Below are positions 34,926-46,991 of a DNA stretch of 64,000 nt, one piece after another (position 1 is the first letter of the stretch; the number at the start of each line of letters is the position of its first letter). A program made the position numbers and the translations under genes. Under the pieces are notes generated by a model. It did no database searches and was not told where the DNA came from. It saw only the letters and a list, made by a program, of their open reading frames with translations. The stretch is from Haemonchus contortus (lineage: Eukaryota > Nematoda > Chromadorea > Rhabditida > Trichostrongylidae), in NCBI GenBank assembly GCA_000469685.2, contig LS997567.1:3269663-3333662 (forward strand), written 5' to 3'.

Positions 34926-37554
34926 AATCACTTTTACCAACCAGTAAACGCATAGTTATTATACTCCTTTCATTATACTCCATACATATTCCATAGTTTT
35001 ACCAGAATGAAGCTCCGAACCCTGAAGCGCTGGATATCTGACGAGTTAATCAATGCTCCTCCTTTCATTGCTCTCCAACATCATCTTGAGCTTCCCTATG
35101 TCCTCTTTTTGAGGGTTCGAAGTTTTTATGTGTCATTTGTGCGCACGAAAGGGCAGCTGAGCCCTTTCATTGTCATTTCATGAGGGGAAAATTGCTGCGC
35201 TAACTAGTTTCGATTTACTTTCAGTTCAACCTCTCCATTTCGCAACTTTAATCGCACAGTTTGGTCATTTCCTTCATCGAAAGATCCTTCCTGTGCGTTC
35301 ATTTCTTTGTACATACTCGATTTACTCGAAAATTACTAGTATCTTATGTACATATTTTTTCAATATTCATCTGCAAGCGGTTTTTCATTACATTTGGAAG
35401 TTTCACACTCATATTCTCCTGGACTTACTAAGAAGAGGACAGTTGGTTTGGTCAGAATCAGCTCTTTCCTAGCTGGGCCAAGTCGTGCTTTCGAAATAAG
35501 CCTACACTTGTTCCCATTCCACATTGCACCGTTGTTTATGTCAGGCGTTTTCCCACCTTCAAAATTATTGAATTCATTGAAATAAAACTTTCGCTAATTA
35601 AAATGTAGATTATTGATAGGCTGAAAAAAATCGAGCAGGCCTGAATCAATAAAACGCAGAAACTTCTCGAAAAAGGGAGGCAGAGCTTGAAAGTCTGTAT
35701 TGCCTATTGATTATTGACAACTAGCAGCCTTCCCGATTCTACACGGTTTACTAGAGACTTGTCAGTATAATTTCAAGAGTCAGCCCCCATATTATTAAAT
35801 ATGCAATATACTAAATGTACTATATACTTAAATGATAAAGTTAAATGGTCAGCGATTCATGGCGCAACTAATAGCCTTCAGAGCTCTTACTGTTAGTTTA
35901 GGCTTTACCAAAAACGCTAGTTACCTAAAAACCACCACCCCAGGGGTAACCGAAACTCATAGTCTCGTTTGGGAAGGTATTCGAGCCTCTTGATATGAAT
36001 ATAATTTAATGAAGCTCCAGACTTCAAGTTGAAAATCTTTCAAATAGGTCTCGTCCGTTCCCTTCTTCCCTTGTGGAATAGGCAATCAGCATACAGAATT
36101 TCCAATATTACCAAAACTTCAATTGTTACCCATTGCATTGTAAACAACGTAATAAGGATTGTTTTAGAGAGATTCTACTTGATTATACTGATTTCCTCAC
36201 CAAAATTGTCATATCTCCTTATGATGGAGAATGCATCAAATTTCCTATGACCCTATCGACCTCTTTTTTTTACTTACAATCGTTTTTTATAAGTTAACCG
36301 AAATAAAATTGCAATTTCAAGGGTTGCTCAGATCACCGAAGGCAATCAAAGAGATGTGCAAGCAATTGTAATGGAAATTAGTGAATGAGGCCAATGCGAA
36401 AAATTTCCCGTTTCAGGCCATCCATATATTTGATGTGGTAACTATGGTCATCGCTAATCGGAAGTCTCTGTACGATATCTAACTAACATCACTATGAAAA
36501 AGAAAGTAAATTGGAATTAAATCAGTAAAGCCTAAGAGTATAGAATGCTGATAGATGGCCATACATGAAAAGGCTTGAGTGCAGTGTGGTCCCAACAGTC
36601 TGATTCTCCCGTACTGAAACAGCCACTTCACACAGGAATTGCCTACGAGCAAGAATGTTCCCTTTCATTCAATTTATATACAGTAAGTGGTCAGAGTAGT
36701 AATCAGTCAAACCCAAACCCCCCCCCCCCCCCCCCCCCCTCAGCTCTCGATGGATCGAGCTGACTTTCTGAGAGAAGAGAAAAAATTAACAAATTCCACA
36801 GCACAGCTTCAGGTTTCAATTACAATTTAGAGCTTTCCTTTAATTTTAGATGGATTTGGAACAAACGTTTATTTACGAAGTCAACCAAGGCCTGCTAAAT
36901 ATTTCTGAGTAATTAACTCATGTAGCAGAGCTCTATAAAGTCAAAGCAAGTAATCCGAAATTTCTTGCTTCGACCACTGGGCGATAATCGTCCCGTGGCT
37001 GCATGTGTGGCCATCGGTCAACACTCTAGGTACTGGACTTCTACTGATTCCATTCAAATGATCTTTTTTTGTTATCGTGATACCAGTTACATGTAATACG
37101 TTTAGGTCACTTTACTATTGAACACGGTGATTGCATCACTTATATGACTGAGCCTAAACGGTAAATTTCGCATATTCACCAGATTCCCTGGATTTTCTTA
37201 CAATGGCTGTTACACTTCTCTTGGTGCCACCGACGACCTGACCGATCGATGGAATTTGCGAACTGACTTCAGTTGTCTGGTTTTGAAGGTTTTGTTTTCA
37301 AATAAGAGGATATTCGAGGGGGAGGGGGTCATAGGCATGCAGATGCTGACTGCTGACTACATTTTGACAGTTTTAGGAAGAAACGTATATTGAACAAAAT
37401 GGTCCTACTTAAATTGCTTTTAGTTTTGTCATTTGCAATGTAATCGAAGACATCTAAAGAATTTCGGCTACACAGTTCGCTTGAACCGGGAATTTTCGAG
37501 GACTCGAACCAATTACTGATCTCAATTGAATATCTAAAAAGGATACAGGAGTTT
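34926..37554. other. No gene assigned; poly-C tract
   Basis: No supported exon. A run of about 20 C lies at 36719-36739 and inflates a short proline-rich open frame at 36575-36763. Confidence 0.35.
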
Positions 37555-37735
37555 GGGAGTTGCGGTGGTTAGCCGATGTAAATGCCAGTGTTTTTATTCT
37601 TCCAGACGAATCTGGTAGCAATTGACCTGCCCTGGAGGGATGAAAGGCTTCGTTGGCCTCCGGGATTCGAACCCGTGACCATGTGCAAGAGATAGCGCGC
37701 CACTTGCCAGTACACCACCTCCGCCCACTTAACAT
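37555..37735 (-). repeat. SINE copy with intact B box
   Basis: Read on the minus strand it has the GGTGGTGTACTGGCAAGTGG A-box region and the exact B box GGTTCGAATCC. AAGCCTTTCATCCCTCCAGG, TACCAGATTCGTCTGGAAG and GTAAATGCC-type body segments follow. It lacks the distal tail. Confidence 0.8.
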
Positions 37736-38744
37736 TGATATACATATCTAAATGTATCTTCCACCGAAGACGCGGACTCTGATCGTTCAAACTGTATCAT
37801 ATCTCGATATGGCCATGACATGGGATCTATAAGAAAAGCATGGATCTAGCGCAGTATGACAAAAAAGCCTTTAATGCGCTAGGGCGGTGCGGAGAACAGA
37901 GAATGATGAGGATTGTGGTCAAGGAAGGAAAAAATCATTAGGCTGAACTCCACATCCGCTGTTCAAATCGAACTTCTGCCGTTTGTGCAAGAAGGAGTTG
38001 GATTTTCTCGCAAACTTCGCAAACTAGTTAACATGACTCTATTAGGTTTAATAGTCTAATTGTAAGATGCCCCATGCATTCGATGTGACTGGACTGGCCA
38101 TGAGCTAAAGTGAAGAGGTAAGTCCTCGTGTTAGAGACAAATAATTCCATATTCCTGACTCATTACATGCTTGTTATGACCAATTGGTCCCGGTGTTGCG
38201 TGTTGACAACAATCCTGTGCTGCTCCCATGGGAATTTTTCAGTGACAATTACTTATTGAAGGGAGTGAATACCCGAAAACACATATTACCAGCAGGTATT
38301 TAGTCAGGGACTGCATATTTAAACATTTTTTTTGAGTAAATAATAATTGGGACGGATCCAAACAACTTCTGACTTCTTCCAGCCAGTCGCCATGGCTAGC
38401 TATGACATTCCCTTCCAAACTTCTTGATTGCTTCAATTACTAGCATCATTATTTATTCTGTATCTACATATCTATATGCATTATATTTCACATATTTTAA
38501 CAGTTATAGTATTATTTGCAGAAAAAATTGAATAACCAGTTTTAATATATTTGTATTTGTTCGCGTACACGAATAGCCCCTCCAAATTGGTATTCATTAT
38601 AATCGTGCGAGGTGATTTCAATGTTACTAGTGATTTGTGACTTGGTAAAACCCCATTAAGCCTACTCATCATCACTAGAACACCTGTTAAAGCCCGTGGG
38701 GGTGTGACATAGTTTGCACTTGGAAGAGCAAGAGGGACGACTGG

Positions 38745-38862
38745 ACCTTTTGATCTGTGGCGATCGATCCCGTCCTGGGATATGCCCACGCATCCGACTC
38801 ATATGCAAAGTCGTAGGGGCGTTTGAAAAAGTATTTGGTCTATACAATGCCTTTCCCCTTTC
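38745..38862 (-). repeat. SINE tail fragment
   Basis: Minus-strand tail of the SINE family: GGGATATGCCCACGCATCCG and TAGGGGCGTTTGAAAAAG on the plus strand, then GGTCTATACAATG. The rest of the element is missing. Confidence 0.6.
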
Positions 38863-39724
38863 CCTGCTGGGATCGCTTTTCTTTTCCAACATTGTTCCGC
38901 GCCGTTGAAGCGGCTTCGTGCAACAATTGTTGTTTTATTTACTCTAGAAGAAGCAGACTTTACAGTTACCAGTAGTATCTTTACTATGTTCATCGCCCTG
39001 AGATTGTATTTCAACCTCCCATCATCCTTCATAATTCTTCCGATCCTACTTGGCTGGTCAGTTGTCCAGCTTAGACTGGGAAGATGAAGCTACTCAAGTA
39101 AGGGATAGCTTTGGGTCCCATAGCATTGACTATTAGATTCTCCATAATGGAACTAAAATCCATAACAAAAGGAAGTGCTCGGCGCATCAGCAATGACCAA
39201 CTTGAGACTTTTTCAAGCTCCTTCATGCATGCAGGGACACAATACACAAAAGCTCTGGAAATGCTCTGCTTGTGCACTTCTTCAGAAGTGCTCTTGGCCA
39301 TAATTGCCTACAGAATCCTTGTCAACAGGGCTGAGCTTTCCGTGTTCAAGGGCTGTTCAATTTCTAAGAAAAAGATCAAATATGGATGTTCCCCAGCCAG
39401 AGCAGTCTTCTGTCACGCACATTTGCTGCTGTGAAAATCCGACTTCCCTCTCAATCCCTCTACTGCCCTTACTAAGTATTACTTTTCCAATTGAACATGT
39501 AAACATGTACATTTTTATGTAGTTCCCATTTGAATGGTGGGAATCTCCGCTGCTTCCACTGTTTGTGACACCCATCATAGGGAGGAGAAGAGGTAATGCC
39601 AAGTAATGCTACTAGTATAGTAAGGGGGAGAACTGTTCTTGATCCAAAAGGGCCTTAAAATTTATTTGACCTATTCAATCGGGGCCCATTTTCTGGCCCG
39701 ATCTGGGATGTCAGATTCCCTTAT

Positions 39725-39850
39725 CGATGCAACATTTGGCCCCTCGAATTGTTGTATAGGCCAAGCACGCATTCAAACGCTGCCAAGTCTCTGACTGGAT
39801 GTCGAATGCGTGGCGGCATCCTAAAATAGGTCTCACTGACGTCAAAAACT
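39725..39850 (+). repeat. SINE tail fragment
   Basis: Plus-strand tail: TTGTATAGGCCAAGCACGC, ATTCAAACGC and TCGAATGCGTGGCGGCATCC, then TGACGTCAAAAACTTTATTT. Confidence 0.65.
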
Positions 39851-40190
39851 TTATTTTTTGCACCGTCTGCTGCCAGCGAACAGTATACTGCCAGGCCTAC
39901 TGAATTTAGGGGTGAATGAGGAAAGGCAGTATCCGGCCACGTCATCTTTGAGAGAGCATTCAAGGACGTCTACGGTAGTTGAGCCTTCTAGAGAGCGTTG
40001 AGACCAGAATCTGGCCACGCTCAGCATAAACGCTGTTGCCCATAATCCCAGGGACTGATTGGTTTTGATATCTTAAGACTTTCGATGATGATGATGGCAG
40101 TGAACGCAACAGCAATGCTGTCATGACAGGAATTTGAAAGGATTTGATAGGATTACATGATGAAAATCTGTAGATTAGTTTGTTGACCAG

Positions 40191-40389
40191 TCAACCGAAC
40201 CATGCAGCTCCACCTATGCTGCAAAATGGGAATTATTCCGTTTCTTCCGGGTGTTCTCAGCCTGCTTCAGATGGTTGCCCCTCAACCTCGTTCTCCATGA
40301 GCCCTGACAATGGACCATCCTACACCGATTTATACTCTTTTATTTTTTTTCAATCGATAAACGTACATACTATGATCTGTAAAAAGTAA
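40191..40389 (+). CDS. Candidate exon, Ser/Pro/Asn-rich
   Basis: After a TTGTTGACCAG acceptor the plus strand is open for 66 codons (phase 2 in). The peptide PPMLQNGNYSVSSGCSQPAS, then SMSPDNGPSYTDLYS, resembles disordered tails of developmental transcription factors. No DNA-binding domain or neighbouring exon was found, and the 3' boundary is unclear: a GTACAT donor near 40363 or the stop at 40387-40389. Confidence 0.35.
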
Positions 40390-41581
40390 TTTCATTTTGA
40401 GGGGAAATTTCGAGGAATATTCTGAAATGAGCCCTGTTGCATTCTTGCATTTTAAGGAAAATAAATAAGTATGCAGTTAAATGACTAGACGAAAAATAAT
40501 GTAAAAAACCCTCATAATAAAATTATTACAAAATACAAATAGATCAACTACAGCAGTATTATAAATATAAACATAATAAAATCAAAGTCGTACTTCAACT
40601 TCTCCAAAGTTATTTATTTCGTTTGACACTTTTTCACTTATTCGTTTGAATGACAAAACTGAAATATCAAATAGAAAAATATGAACAAGTTTCATGAATC
40701 TTATCATTATTTACTGCAAGTATCACAGTATCGCATTATAACTGCAATGGTCACGACCGTTCAGTTCATTTTATCAAGATGGTTGAAGTTTGAATTCAGA
40801 ACTCTCTGCGGTCATCTGAGGCCCGCTCTATATCAATCTGGTTTTTGTAAAACTAGTTACTGGAAAGCTGTAAGCATTAGTCAAAGGTAAGAATCAGTAA
40901 TTGCTCTGCACTTGCAACCCAATCGGAATTCCAGTTCTGTCCGCAGCACAGTATATGACAAAAGCAACTTAGAACTTATTTGAACAAATACTTCTCTACT
41001 GAGAGGTTTCCGTTTAGAAAGTATAGGTCTATCCCCAACTCAGACTTGAGCTAAATCGGTAACTGGGTCATAGGTAGGGTTACTTTTACTTATACTTCCT
41101 CAGTTACTGAAGAGAAGAGAAAAATGATGAGCTCATTACAGGCTAGTAATCCCATATTTTTTGTTTTTGTTTTTTTTTCTGAATTTTCATGCTAATAGCT
41201 TATCAAATGTCCCACTGTTTCTTACCAGTTGACACGGACTGGTTACAAGTTTACTCATGGATCAAACGCTACTAGATTACTTGAAATTCTATTTATAACT
41301 TAAACTTATGAAAGGTAACTACAACGTAATATATTGAGGAGGGTTCGCATGAGCTGGAATCACCCTTGACGAGAATTCCATAGCCATCTGTTTGCAATTT
41401 TTAAGTCATGTCGAAAATCTAATCGAAAGAACCGCGACGATTGTGAGGAAATTGAGGGTTCCTCGACGAAAAACAATTTCGAATTCATGTTTGTGACTGA
41501 GGGATTCGTAACCCTGCCACCGACAGCACTTTTGGCCACAGTTCAAGGGTCGATTAGTACAGAACTAAATTCCGAGACCGT
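40390..41581. other. No gene assigned
   Basis: AT-rich. The plus-strand open frame at 40681-40890 ends at a GTAAGA donor-like site but has no convincing acceptor or composition. Confidence 0.3.
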
Positions 41582-41803
41582 TTTTTGTGCGAACACTAAC
41601 TGTTTTCACTTGTAAAAGGAATAGCTGAGTCCTGAAGGGCATGCCAGAATCCTTGGCTTTGATAAAATCGGAGAAAGAACGGTCAATTTTGGTGATCGGT
41701 TGACCGTTCTTTCTCCGATTTTATCAAAGTCAAGGATTCTAGCATGCCCTTCAGAATTCACCTATTCCTTTACAAGTGAAAGCAGTTAGTGTTCGCACAA
41801 AAA
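41582..41803. mobile_element. Long hairpin element (two ~105-bp arms)
   Basis: The arms at 41582-41686 and 41700-41803 are inverted copies separated by 13 bp. I count about seven differences between them. The outer ends read TTTTTGTGCGAACACTAACTG. The structure is a palindromic MITE or a recent inverted duplication. I did not find a convincing target-site duplication. Confidence 0.8.
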
Positions 41804-42586
41804 CTTGTCAGTATTGGGGCTTTCTACAGAGTTGCGTGGTGAAATTAAATTATTTAAAGGTTGAACATTCTTGGAAATCATTCTTCCCGAAGGCCTAAAC
41901 GAAAGCATAACCTTTTGGAGCACTCGAATCACTCCAGTACTTTCCACAAGGAGCTGAAGGGCTGAATACTTCTGAAGAGGACTGAGTTTTTCTGAGCTCA
42001 CCAACGGAAGCGAAAAAAAACATGCTGTTGAATAGGCGTATGAATCCTAAACGGTTGAAACTTTTTGGGCTACAGTGCTTGCATGAAAGTTCCATGAGGT
42101 CGAATCAGTTTCACCCTCTTAGGTTCCAGCGGAATCACCTTCTCGGGAGTCAACAAGGCCACAGCAGTTCATGACAACCATACCAAATGTTTCCACGACT
42201 CTATTGGAGATTCGGGTCTAACGCAGCACTCCCCCGTTCAAAATAGTGACCCGCGACTGAGCTTCAACCAATGAAGCCATGTATCAAACACTGAGGAATT
42301 CAGACAAGTTGTTAACCAGAAAAGGGAGGGTGGACAATTCCAGTGTGGTCGCTATATATGTACTTACAATCTCAATGAAGAGAACTTGCAAGAACTATCG
42401 CTTATCCACCAGTAACAAACATGCTATCACACACATTTGTCTGCATTTTACCAGTTAAAATGTGAACAAGTGGGTCAATGCCTACTTAAGAGTCTGTATA
42501 TCTAAGCCTGTGGGATCTACCCAGAACAACAAAGAAGTATGGGAGGTAAGAGGATTGAAGCAGGAACTTGCTGCTCTCATTTTTTG

Positions 42587-42640
42587 TTACCTCCTCCACC
42601 ATGATCGCTCTCTGGAGTGTCCGAGTCCTCTTCATCACCT
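42587..42640 (-). CDS. Candidate acidic exon, weak
   Basis: Ends at a GTAACA donor. In one frame it reads GDEEDSDTPESDHGGG after a GTGAG acceptor-like site. In another it is open further upstream (WPYAQVKRTKEAVCEVMKR). The acceptor lacks a pyrimidine tract, so both are uncertain. Confidence 0.22.
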
Positions 42641-43299
42641 CACAAACTGCTTCCTTCGTCCTCTTAACTTGGGCGTAGGGCCATAGAACGACGTGAAGGG
42701 CTGAGTTATTATCGCGTAAGCCATGCACTCGATTCCCATTCCAAATCCCAGAGGCTCAGTGAGTTCGATCGTAATTAAAAAAATATGTATTACATTTTTC
42801 TGATTTCCTAATATATATCCTCCTTTTTCCTCTTTTTTAAGTTATCAAAAATCGAGCGCAAAATCATGATAATTTCCCATCCTTTCCTGGATCCTTGCCA
42901 AGTTCCCTGACTGCATCGAGACTATCGAGTATTCCCAGATTTCTCTGTGAAACCCTAAGCAGAAAGCCTACTACGTTTGTGGATTTGAGTGACTAGGTAA
43001 TCGTTGTTGACTAAATATATAATCCTAAAATAACTTTCACTTCAGAGAACTCTGACTTTTCCTCATGAGAGGCTAATCATACTTAGAAATGCATTCAGCC
43101 TTCAAAAATATGCATATAAGCGTGGGAGTTTTCAAGCGGCATTCCATTTTGGCTGCGCTTCCGTTTCCGGTCGCGTCCAGGGAAACATTCAATTTCTATT
43201 CCTAGCCCTTTACTTGTTACCTACGATTGAGCCATACATAAGTTCACCGGCGTCATAATCATAAAGGCTTCTTTACCTCTTCAGCTCCAGTGGATAGGT

Positions 43300-43582
43300 G
43301 GCTTAGATCGTATATAAGGTCTCTGACGCAATGCCATTTCCGGGTTGCGCCACACGTTTGACTTTTATTAGGAATAACAGCTGCTAGCCGAATGTGTATG
43401 GGGCCATGCAACGAATTACGGTGACCAGCGGCAGTACTTCTATCCTTCATACAAGTATGGCACCAATTGATCGGAGAAAGGAAGACTTGGCTGGCCTGAG
43501 CGGATATCGATAAGAGATTCGAACCCTTGACCATGCGTGTGTAATAGTGCTTCAGTTTCTACTACACCACCGCCACCCAGAT
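43300..43582 (-). repeat. SINE copy, near full length
   Basis: Minus-strand copy with head (GGGTGGCGGTGGTGTAGTAG region and a GGGTTCGAATC B box), body (CAATTGGTGCCATACTTG) and degenerate tail (GCGCAACCCGGAAATGGC). It is more diverged than the 34631 copy. Confidence 0.7.
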
Positions 43583-44609
43583 ACCGAGCTGCTCATGTTC
43601 CTGGCTCTCAAAAACCTCCCAAACTAGCTGAATATTCAGTAAGTTATAGCTTTGACTCATTACCTGAGGTGATTTTACTTTGAATGGGGCTTCATGGTGT
43701 ACCAGTTGCGGAATAAGTACAACAGAAACATAGGCCCGTCATAACTGTTTTTCCCAAAAAAGTAGTAACCGGTTGACGTAATCAGGCTGCAACCCATATT
43801 ACCACTTAGGATGAGTAAGTATTTTGTCAAGTTAGCCGTCACCAGAGGCCCCAGCGACGTGGGCTGCCCGAAATGAGTTTCGAACGGCAGGTTCGAAATG
43901 GAGTCGAGCGGGAATACGACATTCCCCAGAGAACGTCTGAAGGGGACTAAAGGGAAATCGCCTGGTATTAACTTTTTAAAATGAGTGGGTCCCTCTTTTC
44001 AAGTTCTCGCAAAACGGGATATCTTCGATCTAAAGTAACTAGGTATGACCCCTAATCCTCGTGGGGATTTCTCAGGCTCCAACATCAAGGCTTTCCTAAG
44101 TTCACGAAAAAGTTTGTACAGCGTTTTTACAGCAACATATAATTCCATTTTCTACTTGAAATCACCCAGTCGGGGAAGCCTATTGAAGCAACAAAATTGA
44201 ATTTTCCTTTTTATTTTTTGGGAAAAAACTACTTCTGAGAAATAGAGAAATTGGCCAAGTTCAGAGCATCCTGCTTGCTTCAAATTTTCCCTTTGGTGAT
44301 GTTGAATCGATGACATCTACCCGTGTTATTTATTTATTTATTATATTGAAGTATTCATATAATCGCTTCGAATACTCTTGGGATTTTGTTCCCTGAGACT
44401 AATAGATTGTATTACTTAAGTTCACAAAGGCATCGAGAACAATTTGCATCACTTTCTCTGGCTGATTTTTGAAGTTATAATACTTTTAGACTGGATTCTG
44501 GATTTTCTCACAAACTTAAGGTCCCCACAAGAGAAAATGGAGTAGTACCCAACGGCGCTGTCACCCCATATGCACTTCATGGGTCAGATTCATTATCGAC
44601 ACCGATCCA
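43583..44609. other. No gene assigned
   Basis: No exon was supported on either strand. A short (TTTA)-like tract lies near 44327-44343. Confidence 0.3.
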
Positions 44610-44618
44610 GGTTCACTG

Positions 44619-44876
44619 GGGAGACGGGCGTTAGGAACGACTTTGGGTAATCGATTTGCCGCACGCGGCTTTCGCGGACCACTCATTCGCCGTTATTACA
44701 GCTCTAGCGTTCTTCATACAGCTCAATCGATATGCAATCATTAGTTTATGCATTATTCTACTATTAGTATTTTTGTTCTTGTACTTCTTACCTACTGCTG
44801 CATCCTGCTATATTCCTTCGCGCGCGACGCCCCTCTCACCGCGACGCGACCATTTCGTTCCTAACGCACCACACCC
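44619..44876 (+). mobile_element. Mutator-like MITE, copy 3 (258 bp)
   Basis: Starts GGGAGACGGGCGTTAGGAACG and ends CGTTCCTAACGC then ACCACACCC, so GCGTTAGGAACG is a perfect inverted end motif. Direct repeats (A)GGTTCACTG, 9-10 bp, flank it at 44609-44618 and 44877-44886. Confidence 0.88.
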
Positions 44877-44974
44877 AGGTTCACTGAGCCATCCCTTATC
44901 CCGAGGCTCACATAATGTGCCAGTTCATCTGGATAAATAGGAGGGTTGATTTGCACATTTGCCAGCGTTCGCAA

Positions 44975-45085
44975 TCCCCACGAAGCCATATACGCATTCA
45001 AACGCCACTACGATTCTGAATGCTATTCGAATATGGGGCGCAATCCCAAACACGACCAATCTACGCCAGTAACGCTATTCTCCGC
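44975..45085 (+). repeat. SINE tail fragment
   Basis: CGAAGCCATATACGCATTCA, then AACGCCACTACGATTCTGAA, then GGGGCGCAATCCC. It lies about 100 bp from the end of Mutator-like MITE copy 3. Confidence 0.7.
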
Positions 45086-45354
45086 TTTTTTAGAGTAGTT
45101 CTTGACAGAAGAGTATCCTATCCCTTCCACTATTCAGAAAATATACAAACCTTGCAACTTTTCCTATTTGACTTTAAGGGTTCGAACATTTCCACTCCCC
45201 ATTGACTTTTTGCCCTGCCTCCAGGCCGAACAGCGATTAGTATTTTTTTTGTTCACCTTACAAGTTTTTTGGTCATCCTCAAAACCGTGAAGAGACAATA
45301 CGAAAATTCTCATTACATAATGTTCATTTGGAGAACAGCACGACTAAGCCTATA

Positions 45355-45426
45355 GTCTCGGTAGTGTAAGGGATAAGAGCACGGTCCCCGGGAAGGACAA
45401 GTACGGGTTAGAGTCCCGTCCGAGAC
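45355..45426 (+). repeat. tRNA-like 72-nt unit, probable pseudo-tRNA
   Basis: GTCTCGG at the 5' end pairs perfectly with CCGAGAC at the 3' end (7 bp). A D-arm-like GTGTAAGGGATAAGAGCAC and a T arm with a 5-bp stem (ACGGG/CCCGT) are present. The T loop is TTAGAGT instead of TTCRANY. The anticodon stem is imperfect, and position 33 would be C rather than T. A related unit lies at 7262-7390, which argues for a repeat family over a working tRNA gene. Confidence 0.6.
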
Positions 45427-46266
45427 TTAAGTTTTGTCCATAAATCGCCATCATTGTGAGACTAAACCTACAATTTGCGAGCTGAACAAAGTCAGAGGTA
45501 TACCGAGAAAGTTCTTCAATCGCTAGCTCAACTCAACTTTCAACCAAGATTGGGCAGTATGCTAATGTTCTTCATGGTAAACTACGATCGCCATTAATTA
45601 CTTGAATTAGCATATTTATGATCACGTGTATGCCTGATGATAAGTTACAGACGCCAGGCAGGTGGAAGGCTTAATTGAATCCCACCCACATGTTCACCCG
45701 AGATCATTTGTTATCCTCATGTATAGTTGGAATGGAACTATGGAGAACATCGCTCTCTCTTTCTCACTTTTGTCTATTTTTGTTTTCTCGTTCGTTTATA
45801 CTCAAAAATCCTGAACATGATAAGATTGATCGGAAAATTGAAAAAAAAATCTCTACGTAATTTTGATGTGGAAGAGGCATCATGAGCTACTCTTAGGATT
45901 ACTTTGAATATTTTTAAAAAAGAAGGACCACTTAGGTGAAAAAATCCAAAATTGACTAGAGGACCGCCACAGAAGCAAGAAGTTGGTCCATTCACTGTTT
46001 TTGTATCTATAACAAATTATAACAACAACTTGTACAGGGAAACGTCCTTACTCGTTCCCAAAAATCAAAAAATTTGGTCCAATTTGTGTTTTTTCTTTTA
46101 TTTTTGAACATTCTCTTCAAACCTATTTAATTGTTCCATTTGTTTCACTACTCATTATTTATTTGTTCTAATTTGAGTATTTGATTTTTTCGAAGTAGTA
46201 AAAATAATTTTCTCTTCAACGACGGTAGAAATTTCATACAACTTACATTTACAGGTATTTACAGTG

Positions 46267-46347
46267 ATGGTAGCAGATCTATTCAACTATTGTATAATAA
46301 AAAATGAAATTTGTTGATTTATTAGCAATAAATAGATCTGCTACCAT
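46267..46347. repeat. 17-bp perfect inverted repeat with ~47-bp loop
   Basis: ATGGTAGCAGATCTATT at 46267-46283 is exactly complementary to 46331-46347. The loop is AT-rich. It may be a small hairpin transposon end pair or a chance structure. Confidence 0.75.
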
Positions 46348-46741
46348 TCGAAATAAATGTAGGCGGAAACCTTTACCTCTTGCAACTATATTTCGATGGG
46401 ATGACATTCGTGATGGTCGAAAACAACGAAAGAACCCAGAAAAAAGGATTAATTTGTGCTTCAATTGGACGCAATAGCATTGGAAATGAGGCAGGAGGCA
46501 TTCAACCACATGTCGCTGTCTCTTGCTTATGTGTTCATACACATTCTTTCCTAAACGAAATTTGGCCCTACCCCCATAGTACTCCACTTTATGAGGACTG
46601 TATGTACAAGCAACCTCCTCAATTCCACTTTCCACAACATTTTTTCTCCTTTAAAAAGTAATTTTTGGCAAAGAGTGCTGCATATATAATTTATAATTAT
46701 TAAGAAGGATCCATATGATTCATGTTTAATATACAAAAATT

Positions 46742-46991
46742 GGGTGTGGTGCGTTAGGAACGTAATGGTCGCGTCGCCGTGAGAGGGGCGTCGCGCGCGA
46801 AGGAATGTAGCTGGATGCAGTAGTAGGTAAGAAATACAAGAACTAATAGTAGAATTATGCATAAAATAATGATCGCATATCGATTGAGCTGTATGAAGAA
46901 CGCTGGAGCTGTAATAACGGCAAATGAGTGGTCCGCGACAGCCGCGTGCGGCAAATCGATTACCCAAAATCGTTCCTAACGCCCGTCTCCC
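46742..46991 (-). mobile_element. Mutator-like MITE, copy 4 (250 bp)
   Basis: Reversed copy, starting GGGTGTGG then TGCGTTAGGAACG and ending GCCCGTCTCCC. Flanked by the exact 9-bp direct repeat ACAAAAATT at 46733-46741 and 46992-47000. Most similar to copy 3, about 2 kb away. Confidence 0.88.

Noticed and set aside
36575..36763. Proline-rich plus-strand ORF
   Set aside because: The proline run is the translation of a simple poly-C tract, and no domain or splice support exists.
39071..39602. Two adjacent minus-strand ORFs (MAKSTSEEVHKQS and the frame above)
   Set aside because: They are helical in composition but have no clear splice sites, no domain, and similarly open frames on the plus strand.
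45355..45426. Functional tRNA gene (Pro-GGG)
   Set aside because: C at position 33, an imperfect anticodon stem and a non-consensus T loop argue for a pseudo-tRNA or SINE head.
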